A DNA stretch of 64,000 nucleotides from UBA3102 sp964413055 (GCA_964413055.1 CAYPRB010000002.1:248001-312000); one strand, 5' to 3'; numbered from the stretch's first letter, positions 17,566 through 25,258 are shown. Notes: generated by a model not told the origin, from the letters alone. Program-made: numbers and translations.

Positions 17566-17627
17566 TCCGGCAGCGAAGTTTTTTAAATTAATTGATATCG
17601 TTTTGGGTAAAAACGGGGGTATATTAT

Positions 17628-18725
17628 ATGCTTAAAGTAATTAAAGGCGATATTACCCAACTTGCAGTTGATGCCATAATCAATGCGGCCAACAGTAATA
17701 TGTGGATGAAGGCGGGAGTGGCCGCTGCTGTGAAACGTGCCGGAGGAGCGGACATAGAAGAAGAAGCTGTAACCGGGGGGCCGGTTCCGGTAGGCGGAGC
17801 CGTCATAACGGGGGCAGGTTTGCTTCAGGCGCGTTATATCATACATGCGGCGGTCATGGGGCCGGATCTGGTCACGGATGAGGCGAAAGTCTGTACAGCT
17901 GTCAGAAACGCCCTGCGGCGGGCCGAAGAATTGGGCTTAAAAAGCATTGCCTTTCCCGCCCTTGGTGCGGGTGCCGGCGGGTTGGATTTTGAGACGGCGG
18001 CCCGGATCATGGTTAGTGAAGTGCGGCGTCATCTGGCTTATGGTTCAATCTTGGAAGAGGTGTTATTTGTCCTTTATGAAGAAGAAATTTATCATGCTTT
18101 TGCACTCATTGCAGCCCGGGATAAAGTTGTCTGTCTGGGAGACAGTATAACTTACGGTTTTCCATTTGGCCCGGAGGCGTCCTGGGTCAGGATATGTTCT
18201 GAAAAACTGGGCCTGAAATTGATTAACCGGGGGATTAACGGCAATACCACCAGACAGATGCACAGGCGTTTTGAAAAGGATGTTACGGCTTTAAAACCGG
18301 CTTTTGTCATTATCATGGGTGGTTCAAATGATGCCTGGGTTGGAGCCGGACTGGAAAAATTCGAGCAAAATATAGAGGTTATGGTGGACAAAGCTTTTGC
18401 AAAGGGTATCTGCCCCGTCCTGGGACTGCCGGTGACGGTTAATTTTGCCCAATACAATGGGTTTTTACCTGGCGACATGGCTTTTGCCGCCGGCGAACTG
18501 GAGTCTTACAGGAGCTGGCTGGGTGAATTTGCCGTTGAACGATCATTGCCGGTTTTAGATTTTTATACACCACTTATTAACCCGGATGATGGAATGGCAA
18601 ATCCGGATTATTTCGAAGATGAAAATCATCCGAACCGGGATGGGTATCGCGTACTGGCAGGTGCGGCGGAACCGGTGTTGCTAAAATTAAAAAAGGGTTT
18701 GGTGGGTACTGAAAAACCATTTTGA
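17628..18725 (+). CDS. Macro domain fused to an SGNH/GDSL hydrolase
   Basis: A 365-residue two-domain protein. Residues 1-165 are a macro domain (LKVIKGDITQLAVDAIINAA, GAGAGGLDFETAA) of the kind that binds ADP-ribose or hydrolyses O-acetyl-ADP-ribose. Residues 170-360 are an SGNH hydrolase with all four blocks: VCLGDSITYG (Ser), RGINGNTT (Gly), MGGSNDAW (Asn) and EDENHPNRDG (Asp/His). ATG 17628 is used because GGGGGT precedes it and the macro fold starts there. The join is in one unbroken frame. Both halves can act as esterases, so a coupled deacylation is possible; substrate is unknown. In the macro half the usual 'GGGVAGAI' loop reads MKAGVAAAV. Confidence 0.88.
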   Translation: MLKVIKGDITQLAVDAIINAANSNMWMKAGVAAAVKRAGGADIEEEAVTGGPVPVGGAVITGAGLLQARYIIHAAVMGPDLVTDEAKVCTAVRNALRRAEELGLKSIAFPALGAGAGGLDFETAARIMVSEVRRHLAYGSILEEVLFVLYEEEIYHAFALIAARDKVVCLGDSITYGFPFGPEASWVRICSEKLGLKLINRGINGNTTRQMHRRFEKDVTALKPAFVIIMGGSNDAWVGAGLEKFEQNIEVMVDKAFAKGICPVLGLPVTVNFAQYNGFLPGDMAFAAGELESYRSWLGEFAVERSLPVLDFYTPLINPDDGMANPDYFEDENHPNRDGYRVLAGAAEPVLLKLKKGLVGTEKPF

Positions 18726-18732
18726 ATATTAG

Positions 18733-19032
18733 TTAAATGTTAATATAGAGGGTTTTTTCGTGATCATCAAAAACAGCGGTATATTTCCCCTTTTGCTCTA
18801 TGTTAAAATGTTTAAAAAAACCTTTGGCGCCAATCTTGTTTTTATTGAGAATTAAACCGTGTTCATTGGTAGTAGGCTTAATCCTTATGGTTTTTGTGGT
18901 ACGATCAAAAGCCAATTCCAAATGTTTGGCGTCCAATTTATTCAGTAGTTCTTTACTTAAGGTAAGATGGTTTTTTGAAATTGCAATGGTATTTTCTTTT
19001 TCTAGAAAAGGTTTGTAGACTTTAAATACCAT
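18733..19032 (-). CDS. Hypothetical 99-residue basic protein
   Basis: A 99-residue protein rich in Lys and His with alternating beta-like stretches (ENTIAISKNHLTLSKELLNK, KTIRIKPTT, KTLYINI). The N-terminal part looks a little like an AbrB or PemI-type swapped-hairpin strand pattern, but I cannot assign it. AAGGAGTG lies 9 nt before the ATG. The gene ends 7 bp from the convergent macro-SGNH gene. It lies in an AT-rich pocket with the next small gene, which differs from the GC-richer flanks. Confidence 0.6.
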   Translation of the reverse strand: MVFKVYKPFLEKENTIAISKNHLTLSKELLNKLDAKHLELAFDRTTKTIRIKPTTNEHGLILNKNKIGAKGFFKHFNIEQKGKYTAVFDDHEKTLYINI

Positions 19033-19199
19033 ATTTTCACACTCCTTTATTTGGATTATAAATCAATTTTTAGAAATAGTCAAAAAGCTTGTTAGTGATA
19101 CAGTTACAGTTACATTGGTTTATACTATTTTTAGAATTTTTAAAATCACGGGAATTAACGTTTATCAATCGGGTAATTTTACAATCAAGGAGGGGGAAA

Positions 19200-19427
19200 A
19201 TGTTAAAATTAATATCTTTAATCAAAGAGCGCAAAGAACGGGTATCCGAGCATCCTAAGGAAATAAAATGCTCTTGCTGCGGTGAAATCGCTATTGGGAT
19301 TCCTGGTGAAAAAACCAATATATACTTTTGCAAGCAATGTAACAAACTCATTTATTACGTGGACCCTGCGTTGTTGGATACAAAAGTAAAGCCTTTCAGC
19401 CTGGGGTGGTTAAAAAAGAAAAGTTGA
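19200..19427 (+). CDS. Small zinc-ribbon-like protein
   Basis: A 75-residue protein starting with ATG at 19200, 6 nt after AAGGAGGGGG. Two CxxC pairs, CSCC at residues 25-28 and CKQC at 44-47, suggest one zinc site; the N- and C-terminal ends are strongly basic. This could be a nucleic-acid or protein-binding zinc ribbon. No family is recognised. It lies divergent from the 99-residue gene, with about 170 bp of AT-rich DNA between them. Confidence 0.62.
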   Translation: MLKLISLIKERKERVSEHPKEIKCSCCGEIAIGIPGEKTNIYFCKQCNKLIYYVDPALLDTKVKPFSLGWLKKKS

Positions 19428-19535
19428 GCAAGATGACGCTTGAAACCTTTAATTCGCGTATTTCTGCCAAACGTCCGCAAGAAAAGAAAAAAGCCCTCAA
19501 ATCTGCTTATATTACAGTTCAAGAGCGATTGATTC

Positions 19536-19624
19536 TGGTGCCGAAGGTGGGAGTCGAACCCACACGTGGGGTGAACCACGGCGGATTTTGAGTCCGCTGC
19601 GTCTGCCAGTTCCGCCACTTCGGC
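19536..19624 (-). tRNA. tRNA-Leu (anticodon CAA)
   Basis: Read on the minus strand this 89-nt gene has acceptor GCCGAAG/CTTCGGC, an anticodon arm GCGGA-CTCAAAA-TCCGC giving anticodon CAA, a long variable arm (class II tRNA) and T-arm with GGTTCGACTCC. The 3' CCA is encoded. TrmL, encoded in this window, modifies this isoacceptor in other bacteria. Confidence 0.96.
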
Positions 19625-19854
19625 AATTCATTTTCAATGCTTCTAATTCTAACAAAAAAAAGTCCGCCCGTCAATACGGGCATCTTGACTTGTAAGAACC
19701 CTTGCGATTATAAAACATAATAATGGGAATGCAAGTTTCCCTTGTCATTGAGATTAATAATAGGTAAAATAGGATTTAAACAGATGACCGTGAGGTCGCA
19801 AATGAAAACTGTTTTTCTCAGTTATAATAACGCTAGGGGAAGGGGGTTTTAATT

Positions 19855-20076
19855 TTGAGGGAAAAAGTTCAGGAAGCTCTAAATAAAGTACGTCCTTTTC
19901 TTCAAAGGGACGGCGGTGATGTTGAGCTTGTTGACGTAGAAGACAGTGGTTTGGTCAAAGTGCGCCTTAAAGGAGCATGCGGCGGTTGACCGGGTGCCAA
20001 CATAACCCTTAAACAGGGTATTGAGCGGGTGCTCAAGCAAGAGATTCCGGAAGTGAAAAAAGTGGTTTCAGTTTAA
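19855..20076 (+). CDS. NifU-like Fe-S scaffold domain protein with in-frame TGA (probable selenocysteine)
   Basis: A 73-codon frame whose translation matches free-standing NifU C-terminal domain proteins along its whole length: VRPFLQRDGGDVELVDVED, KVRLKGACGG, then PGANITLKQGIERVLKQ and a typical end VKKVVSV. The family's cluster motif CxxC (GACGGCPGA) here reads C42-G-G-TGA45; TGA lies at 19987-19989 and the frame continues to TAA at 20074. The TGA sits exactly at the second cluster-binding Cys, as expected for selenocysteine, and the downstream part is fully conserved. The TTG start follows AAGGGGG; TATAAT is at 19823. A sequencing error or nonsense mutation from TGC/TGT is the alternative. 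Normal members deliver or hold a [4Fe-4S] cluster. Confidence 0.8.
19987..20036 (+). promoter_or_regulatory. Candidate SECIS element downstream of the in-frame TGA
   Basis: Two hairpins follow the TGA inside the coding frame. The first, 20005-20019, pairs ACCCT with AGGGT around TAAAC but lacks the loop G seen in bacterial SECIS elements. The second, 20021-20036, pairs TTGAGC with GCTCAA around a GGGT loop; its distance from the TGA (37 nt) is at the long end of what bacterial SECIS models allow. Either could act with SelB; neither is proven. Confidence 0.4.
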
Positions 20077-20079
20077 AAA

Positions 20080-20114
20080 TTCAACCCCCTGTTTGCTTTG
20101 GACAGGGGGTTGAA
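20080..20114. terminator. Strong hairpin between convergent genes
   Basis: TTCAACCCCCTGT and ACAGGGGGTTGAA form a perfect 13-bp stem. On the minus strand it is followed by TTTTTAAAC, so it terminates the nitrilase-family gene well; on the plus strand it lies 4 nt after the NifU-like stop codon. Confidence 0.85.
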
Positions 20115-20156
20115 GTATAAAATAGCTGCACCAGTATAAAATCCGTTTACACGCTC

Positions 20157-20975
20157 TTAACCGTATAGGTCCGTTCGTCTTTGTTTTAACAAAGGGAATT
20201 CGTTCCGGACTTTTTTTATTATTGAAAGGTTAATTTCAGCGTGTAGGATAGTTTCTTTTTCATCCGCCCGGGCGATTGTTCTGCCCCAGGGATCCACTAC
20301 GATAGAATTACCGTAACTCACGTAAGAAGCGTCGATATTCCTGGCGGGCGCAGCGCCTACTAGAAAAACCTGATTATCAATAGCTCTTGCTTTGAACAAC
20401 AGTTCCCAATGGGCAGGTCCGGTCTTCATATTAAAGGCAGCCGGTATTATAATCAGTTCTGCTCCCGCCAAAGTCATCAGGCGTATTAGTTCCGGAAACC
20501 GGATATCATAGCAGACAGCCACCCCGAAGGTGCCGATTTCAGTTTTTATTACCGTGATTTGCTTACCGTAGGCAAGGGTATTGGATTCGTGAAATGAGAG
20601 TCCTCCTTCGAGATCCACATCAAAGAGATGCAGCTTTTGATGTTTGCCCAGCAATTCACCGGTTGGTCCGAAGACAAAGCTGGTATTGTACACCCGTCCG
20701 TCTTCCAGTTCAGGAACAGAGCCGCCGACAAGATAAACCGCCTCTTCCCGTGCCGCTTGCGACAGCATTTTAAAGGTCGGGCCGTGGGGGTAACTTTCCG
20801 CGTAATCCGGAAACATTTCGGCGCTGTAAGGGCAATTAAACATTTCAGGCAAGATCACGAGACGGTTTTCTTTGGTGCAAGCTTTTTTAATCATGGTATA
20901 GGCACGAGCAATATTTTTTTCTTTTTCCTTACCCACCTGCATTTGGCATATGCCGGTTCTGATTATATTATTCAT
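20157..20975 (-). CDS. Carbon-nitrogen hydrolase (nitrilase superfamily, omega-amidase-like)
   Basis: A 272-residue nitrilase-superfamily enzyme with the Glu-Lys-Cys triad: Glu in LVILPEMFNCPY (about residue 44), Lys in GKHQKLHLFDVD (about 115) and Cys in FGVAVCYDIRFPELIR (about 152). The pattern is closest to the Nit2/omega-amidase branch, which hydrolyses alpha-ketoglutaramate or alpha-ketosuccinamate. Substrate choice is inferred from family resemblance only. The ATG follows a weak ribosome site. A promoter is visible upstream, so it is transcribed apart from acs. Confidence 0.88.
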   Translation of the reverse strand: MNNIIRTGICQMQVGKEKEKNIARAYTMIKKACTKENRLVILPEMFNCPYSAEMFPDYAESYPHGPTFKMLSQAAREEAVYLVGGSVPELEDGRVYNTSFVFGPTGELLGKHQKLHLFDVDLEGGLSFHESNTLAYGKQITVIKTEIGTFGVAVCYDIRFPELIRLMTLAGAELIIIPAAFNMKTGPAHWELLFKARAIDNQVFLVGAAPARNIDASYVSYGNSIVVDPWGRTIARADEKETILHAEINLSIIKKVRNEFPLLKQRRTDLYG

Positions 20976-20995
20976 TTCTTGTTTTCACCCTTTTT

Positions 20996-21024
20996 AAAAT
21001 ACACTTTTTAAATGAAAAAGTCAA
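20996..21024 (-). promoter_or_regulatory. Sigma-A promoter of the carbon-nitrogen hydrolase gene
   Basis: On the minus strand TTGACT and TATTTT are separated by 17 bp, with initiation expected about 15 nt upstream of the start codon region. Confidence 0.6.
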
Positions 21025-21045
21025 AATTTTTGTATATAAATGTAT

Positions 21046-21073
21046 AATGACAGCTTTAATTAAAGCTGTCATT
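21046..21073. terminator. 28-bp perfect palindrome downstream of acs
   Basis: AATGACAGCTTTAA is followed directly by its exact reverse complement. In RNA this gives a long stem with almost no loop beyond the central AATT. It lies 38 bp after the acs stop and is followed on the minus strand by T-rich sequence, so a terminator is likely; an operator is possible. Confidence 0.65.
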
Positions 21074-21111
21074 TAAAAAGTGAATTCAGTTTGCAAATAC
21101 CCGTTTTATTA

Positions 21112-23088
21112 CTACTTGCCGGCAATAAGTTTATTTACCACTGCGGGGTCCGCCAGGGTGGATATGTCGCCGATCTGGTCAATTTCACCGGCAGCGATTT
21201 TGCGCAAGATTCTACGCATAATTTTCCCACTCCTGGTTTTGGGCAGTTCCCTGGCAAACAGGATCACGTCGGGAGACGCTATGGGTCCGATTTCTTTACG
21301 GACCAGGGAAATGAGTTCTTTTCTCAAATCTTCAGTTGCTGCCACACCTTCTTTTAGGGTGATGTAAGCGTAAATGCCCTCGCCTTTAATATCGTGCGGG
21401 TAACCGACCACAGCCGCTTCCGCAACTTGAGGGTGGGCCACCAGGGAGCTTTCTATTTCCGCAGTGCCCAAACGGTGACCGGATACATTGATTACGTCAT
21501 CCACGCGGCCCGTTAGCCAGAAATATCCGTCCTCGTCTTTGAAAGCCCCGTCGCCGGTAAAGTAATAACCGGGATATTGCACGAAGTAAGTATTTTTAAA
21601 TTTTTCCGGATCGCCGTAAACACCCCGCATGATACCGGGCCACGGCCGGTCAATAACCAGGTATCCTTTTTCATTTACTCTTGCTTCGCTGCCGTCCTGG
21701 CGGATCACCTTGGGGTTTACCCCGAAGAAGGGCAGTGTGGCCGAACCGGGTTTGGTCGGAGTGCATCCGGGCATGGGCGTGATTAATACTCCACCCGTTT
21801 CGGTTTGCCACCAGGTATCTAAAACGGGACATCTTTCTTTACCGATTACCCGGTAGTACCACAGCCATACCTCGGGGTTAATGGGTTCACCTACCGAGCC
21901 CAAGAGACGCAGGCTGCTGAGGTCCCTGCCAAGAGGCCACTTGTTGCCTTCCCGCATTATAGCGCGAATGGCGGTGGGGGCGGTATAAAAGATATTAACC
22001 CGGTAACGCTCGATTACTTCCCAGAACCTGTCAGGCTTAGGGTAGTTAGGTGTGCCTTCAAACATCAGGGCGGTTGCCCCTGCGGCCAGCGGACCGTATA
22101 CAATATAACTGTGTCCGGTAATCCATCCTATATCCGCCGTGCACCAGAAAATATCTTCATCCCGCACGTCAAAAACGTACTTGAAAGTTGAGACGGTGAA
22201 AACCATGTACCCGCCGGTGGTATGCAGTACCCCTTTCGGCTTTCCGGTGCTGCCGCTGGTATAAAGTATAAAGAGGGGGTCTTCTGCATCCATCGGTTCC
22301 GGTTCGCATAAAGGAGAAGCGGTGTCCATCAGGTCATGCCACCAGTGATCGCGCCCTGGTTCCATGGAACAATCATGGCTGGTTCTTTGGACTATGATGC
22401 ATTTCTTTATTTTCGGGCAATGTGACAGCGCACTGTCAACATTCTCCTTGCATTTAATTAGTTTTCCGGCACGGTATCCGTAGTTGGCAGTGACTATTAC
22501 ATTTGAACCGGCGTCCTGGATCCGGTTGTGCAAGGCTTCGGCGCTGAATCCACCGAACACCACGCTGTGAATGGCCCCAATTCTGGCGCAAGCCAACATG
22601 GCAATAGTCAACTCGGGAATCATTGGTAAGTATAGGGTAACACGGTCACCCTTTTTTACCCCCATGCTTTTTAATACATTGGCAAATTTGCAAACTTCCC
22701 GGTGCAGTTGGAGATAAGTATAAGTTTTACTTTCTTCCGACGGTTCGCCCTGCCAAATGAGCGCCGCTTTATTCTTGCGCCAACCGGTCAAATGGCGGTC
22801 TAAACAGTTATACGCCGCGTTAAGTTTCGCGCCCCGGAAATAACGTATAAAAACGTCCCCGTTAAAACTGAATTCTTCAACGGCATCCCATTTTTTAAAC
22901 CAGTCAATATGTTCTTCAGCCATTTCCGCCCAGAATTTATCCGGTGCATGAATGGATTTTTGCCACATTTGATGGCGTTGCGACAGGGTTTTAATACGGG
23001 CTTTTTCAATCGTTGCAGACGGCGGTTTGAAAACTGTTTTTTCTTCCGTTAAACGAGCTGCTGTATTAATGTTGGTTCCAGGTGTCAT
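21112..23088 (-). CDS. acs: Acetyl-CoA synthetase (AMP-forming)
   Basis: A 658-residue Acs that makes acetyl-CoA from acetate, ATP and CoA through an acetyl-adenylate. The P-loop-like YTSGSTGKPKGVLHTTGG, the WWQTETGG core, GYYFTGDGAFKDEDGYFWLTGR and the C-terminal PKTRSGKIMRRIL with the acetylation-sensitive Lys are all present. The N-terminal segment (HAPDKFWAEMAEEHIDWFK) is the usual acetyl-CoA synthetase extension. The ATG follows GGAGGAG. The Lys suggests control by reversible acetylation as in other bacteria, though no acetylase is adjacent. Confidence 0.95.
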   Translation of the reverse strand: MTPGTNINTAARLTEEKTVFKPPSATIEKARIKTLSQRHQMWQKSIHAPDKFWAEMAEEHIDWFKKWDAVEEFSFNGDVFIRYFRGAKLNAAYNCLDRHLTGWRKNKAALIWQGEPSEESKTYTYLQLHREVCKFANVLKSMGVKKGDRVTLYLPMIPELTIAMLACARIGAIHSVVFGGFSAEALHNRIQDAGSNVIVTANYGYRAGKLIKCKENVDSALSHCPKIKKCIIVQRTSHDCSMEPGRDHWWHDLMDTASPLCEPEPMDAEDPLFILYTSGSTGKPKGVLHTTGGYMVFTVSTFKYVFDVRDEDIFWCTADIGWITGHSYIVYGPLAAGATALMFEGTPNYPKPDRFWEVIERYRVNIFYTAPTAIRAIMREGNKWPLGRDLSSLRLLGSVGEPINPEVWLWYYRVIGKERCPVLDTWWQTETGGVLITPMPGCTPTKPGSATLPFFGVNPKVIRQDGSEARVNEKGYLVIDRPWPGIMRGVYGDPEKFKNTYFVQYPGYYFTGDGAFKDEDGYFWLTGRVDDVINVSGHRLGTAEIESSLVAHPQVAEAAVVGYPHDIKGEGIYAYITLKEGVAATEDLRKELISLVRKEIGPIASPDVILFARELPKTRSGKIMRRILRKIAAGEIDQIGDISTLADPAVVNKLIAGK

Positions 23089-23280
23089 ATAAATCTCCTC
23101 CAGTTAGTTATAACAAAATTAAAGAAAGCGGTTTGGCTTTCCGAATTGATATTACAAGTGGGTATATTTTATATTACCTGAAATTTTTAATATAGTTAAG
23201 TATTTACCTTTTAGTTAACAAATTAGGAAGTTTAATTGCTTTATTCGGCAGGTAAACGGTTAATACTCCGGAGGAAATAA

Positions 23281-23307
23281 ATAAGCTCCCTGTAAAAGGG
23301 AGCTTAT
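23281..23307 (-). terminator. Terminator of the coat protein genes
   Basis: ATAAGCTCCCT and AGGGAGCTTAT form a perfect 11-bp stem with a 5-nt loop; on the minus strand a TTTATTT tail follows. It ends the two-gene coat unit and faces the acs upstream region. Confidence 0.85.
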
Positions 23308-23334
23308 GATGACTGCTGTTGACAGAACGGATAT

Positions 23335-23754
23335 TCAGGTAATAGGATTTTGAGGGGGTTGATACATAGCCTGCGGTTGGGTAGTGCCCATTTGCTGCTG
23401 TCCGAAACCGGGTTGATAATTGTATTGAGGAGTGCCGGAACGATAGCCGGGTGGTTGGGGCTGCTGCATTCCCGGCCGGTGAAAAGCATTATTTTGTAAC
23501 CTTTGAAATTCCTGGCTCCATTGGTTTAAATTTTGGGTGATATCATTCATTTTGGCTGCACTTGGCTGATACCAGCCGCGGTTTTTCATCTCGTTAAATA
23601 TTTCGTGCTGAATTTGCTGTTCATCTCTTAAAATCCCCAGGAAATTTTCCATCAGCTGGGTGTTGGCCGACTCGGAAGCAGCCGAGTTGTAACCACTGGC
23701 AATATATTTTTGAGTAATCAGCGTATCGGTTAAACGGTCCTTCTCTTCAATCAC
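23335..23754 (-). CDS. CotF-type spore coat protein
   Basis: A 139-residue protein. Residues 1-85 match the coat F / ferritin-like helical domain (LTDTLITQKYIASGYNSAAS, a long helical stretch with ENFLGILRDEQQIQ and NEMKNRGWYQP), and the C-terminal 50 residues are rich in Gln, Pro, Gly and Tyr, as in many coat proteins. GTG 23754 is chosen because AAGGAGG lies 8 nt upstream; the longer reading frame would start inside the ribosome site of this gene. It follows a second small coat gene in the same unit. Expressed probably late in sporulation. Confidence 0.85.
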   Translation of the reverse strand: MIEEKDRLTDTLITQKYIASGYNSAASESANTQLMENFLGILRDEQQIQHEIFNEMKNRGWYQPSAAKMNDITQNLNQWSQEFQRLQNNAFHRPGMQQPQPPGYRSGTPQYNYQPGFGQQQMGTTQPQAMYQPPQNPIT

Positions 23755-23767
23755 TATGATCGCCTCC

Positions 23768-23974
23768 TTAAAATTGCCTTTGGGGGGCAAAATTTTGCAT
23801 ATTTCTTAATAATGTTTCGTAATGACCCCGGTGCCTTTCGGCTATTCTTGCATACATCTGCTGCAGTTTGGGGTCGGTCGATTGTTGCGCAAAAGACATG
23901 CACTTGGAGATGGCCAATGACTCGGATCTAAGCTGCTCTCCGATGTTAAGAAGTTCCATTTCTGTTAACTGCAC
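23768..23974 (-). CDS. Small coat-associated ferritin-like helical protein
   Basis: A 68-residue, nearly all-helical protein (ELLNIGEQLRSESLAISKCM, then ARIAERHRGHYETLLRNMQN). This looks like the shortened partner often found directly upstream of CotF-like genes. GTG 23974 follows GGAGGTG by 9 nt. It ends 14 nt before the start of the CotF-type gene, so both are cotranscribed. Function beyond a structural coat or exosporium role is unknown. Confidence 0.78.
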   Translation of the reverse strand: MQLTEMELLNIGEQLRSESLAISKCMSFAQQSTDPKLQQMYARIAERHRGHYETLLRNMQNFAPQRQF

Positions 23975-23996
23975 TTATAATTACACCTCCCTTTTA

Positions 23997-24025
23997 TTTA
24001 ATGATAGTTTGGCCCAAAAACATGC
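23997..24025 (-). promoter_or_regulatory. Possible sigma-G/sigma-F promoter of the coat unit
   Basis: On the minus strand GCATG (fits GHATR) and CATTAAA (close to CATWHTA) are separated by 17 bp. This fits forespore promoters loosely; the last -10 position mismatches. Coat genes are usually mother-cell (sigma-E/K) controlled, so the assignment is tentative. Confidence 0.35.
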
Positions 24026-24093
24026 AAATATTCAAGGTGGTTATAAATAAATCCAAAAAAATCTAATTTAGATAAAATATTTGGACAAAACAA

Positions 24094-24122
24094 TACCCGG
24101 CGTTTTATCATCCGTCCGGGTA
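24094..24122 (-). terminator. Terminator of the 138-residue membrane protein gene
   Basis: TACCCGG and CCGGGTA pair around a 15-nt loop; the minus strand continues TTGTTTTG. Confidence 0.7.
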
Positions 24123-24142
24123 AGATGTTGTACAATCCAACC

Positions 24143-24559
24143 TCAACGTTTTCTTCTGGCGGGTTTTAAGGAAAAGTAAACAACGAGCAGCAGTACCAGT
24201 CCAATCAGAATTCCGGCATTGCCGGTTAAGACGTTTGCCAATCCGCCGCCCAATATTGAGCCGACCGCCTGGCTTGCCGAAATGGTTTCCTGTTTTGCCG
24301 TTAATACCGCTTGCGGCCCGTAAAAAAATGGTAAAAACCGGGATGTCAGGGGAGTAACCAGACATAACACGGCAGCGGCCAAACAGGATCTGGTCCATAT
24401 TTTACCGACCGTTGCAGATTTTAAATAAAATAACAGGGTAAAAAATGCCCAGCCGGCTATTAATACTAAAAAGCTTGCTTCAAGATTGACCAGGGCAAAC
24501 AAAATATAGAACAAAATACCGTTAATCAGTCCGGCGGCGGCAGCATGTATTTGGTGCAA
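24143..24559 (-). CDS. Hypothetical membrane protein
   Basis: A 138-residue protein with four hydrophobic segments (about residues 10-28, 30-46, 58-75 and 112-130) and a basic tail KPARRKR, so the C-terminus should be cytoplasmic. One segment, SILGGGLANVLTGNAGILIG, is Gly-rich. No family is recognised. TTG 24559 follows GGAGGTG. It sits between the coat unit and the heat-shock operon and has its own terminator; nothing in the sequence reveals its job. Confidence 0.6.
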   Translation of the reverse strand: MHQIHAAAAGLINGILFYILFALVNLEASFLVLIAGWAFFTLLFYLKSATVGKIWTRSCLAAAVLCLVTPLTSRFLPFFYGPQAVLTAKQETISASQAVGSILGGGLANVLTGNAGILIGLVLLLVVYFSLKPARRKR

Positions 24560-24663
24560 GATTGCACCTCCTTTCTTATTTTTTTAATTTTATGCTTATC
24601 TTCTTAAAGATATAGCCTTGGCCCTTAAAACAATAAATTTATAAAAAAATAATTTGGACATTA

Positions 24664-24711
24664 TTGACAGTGCTCAAAAATAATATTATAATAAGGTCAA
24701 GGATAGTCAAT
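24664..24711 (+). promoter_or_regulatory. Sigma-A promoter with CtsR operator upstream of hsp20
   Basis: TTGACA (24664-24669) and TATAAT (24687-24692) are perfect and 17 bp apart. Two nt downstream, GGTCAAG-GAT-AGTCAAT (24695-24711) matches the direct heptad repeat bound by the heat-shock repressor CtsR (GGTCAAA-NAN-GGTCAAA) at the core GTCAA of both heptads and the spacing. Binding here would block the transcription start. No ctsR gene is in the window. Confidence 0.75.
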
Positions 24712-24771
24712 GTCGAATTTTTATGTGCCTGACGGGAAATATATTTTAAATAATTTGGAGGTGATATCTTC

Positions 24772-25218
24772 ATGGCGTTAGTAAAATGGGATCCGTTTCG
24801 CGAATTAGCAGGTTTGCAACAGTCAATCAACCGGATTTTTGAAGATAGCCTTCGCTATTCGAAGGGAACCGATGGGAATCTAGCTCAGGGATGGATGTTT
24901 CCGGTAGATATTGAGGATACTCCAGAAGCTGTTTTAATTAAGGCGGAGTTGCCCGGGATGAATAGAAAAGACATCAAAATAAGCTTTAACGATAATTTGT
25001 TAACCATACGTGGTGAACGTAAGAAAGAAGAAAAAGTTGAAAATCAAAATTATATCAGGGTTGAACGTAGTTATGGTACCTTTAGCCGGTCTTTCTCAGT
25101 GGATGTTGCGGTAAATGAAGATGATATTAAGGCCCGGTATCAAGACGGAGTTTTGCATATTGCTTTGCCCAAGAAAGATGACTACAGAAAGGAAGTAAAC
25201 ATTGAAATTGAGGAATAA
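24772..25218 (+). CDS. Hsp20 family small heat-shock protein
   Basis: A 148-residue alpha-crystallin domain protein. The N-terminus MALVKWDPFRELAGLQQSIN is typical, and the domain runs from about residue 40 to 140 with ELPGMNRKDIKISFNDNLLTI and the C-terminal strand GVLHIALPKK. It holds unfolding proteins in an ATP-independent way. GGAGGTG precedes the ATG. It is the first gene of the heat-shock unit with dnaJ-like and clpB genes, behind a CtsR-type operator. Confidence 0.94.
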   Translation: MALVKWDPFRELAGLQQSINRIFEDSLRYSKGTDGNLAQGWMFPVDIEDTPEAVLIKAELPGMNRKDIKISFNDNLLTIRGERKKEEKVENQNYIRVERSYGTFSRSFSVDVAVNEDDIKARYQDGVLHIALPKKDDYRKEVNIEIEE

Positions 25219-25258
25219 AGCATTTTTTCTCCTGGCAGGCAATGATTTTACTATGTTA

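Noticed and set aside
20005..20019. ACCCT-TAAAC-AGGGT as the preferred SECIS
   Set aside because: Distance from TGA fits, but the loop has no G in the expected place; kept only as an alternative.
24711..24718. 0A box / sigma-H promoter at hsp20 (TGTCGAAT)
   Set aside because: The 7-mer is present, but AGGAT lies only 10 bp before GAAT, not the 16 bp of the other two sites, and a perfect sigma-A promoter already explains the gene.
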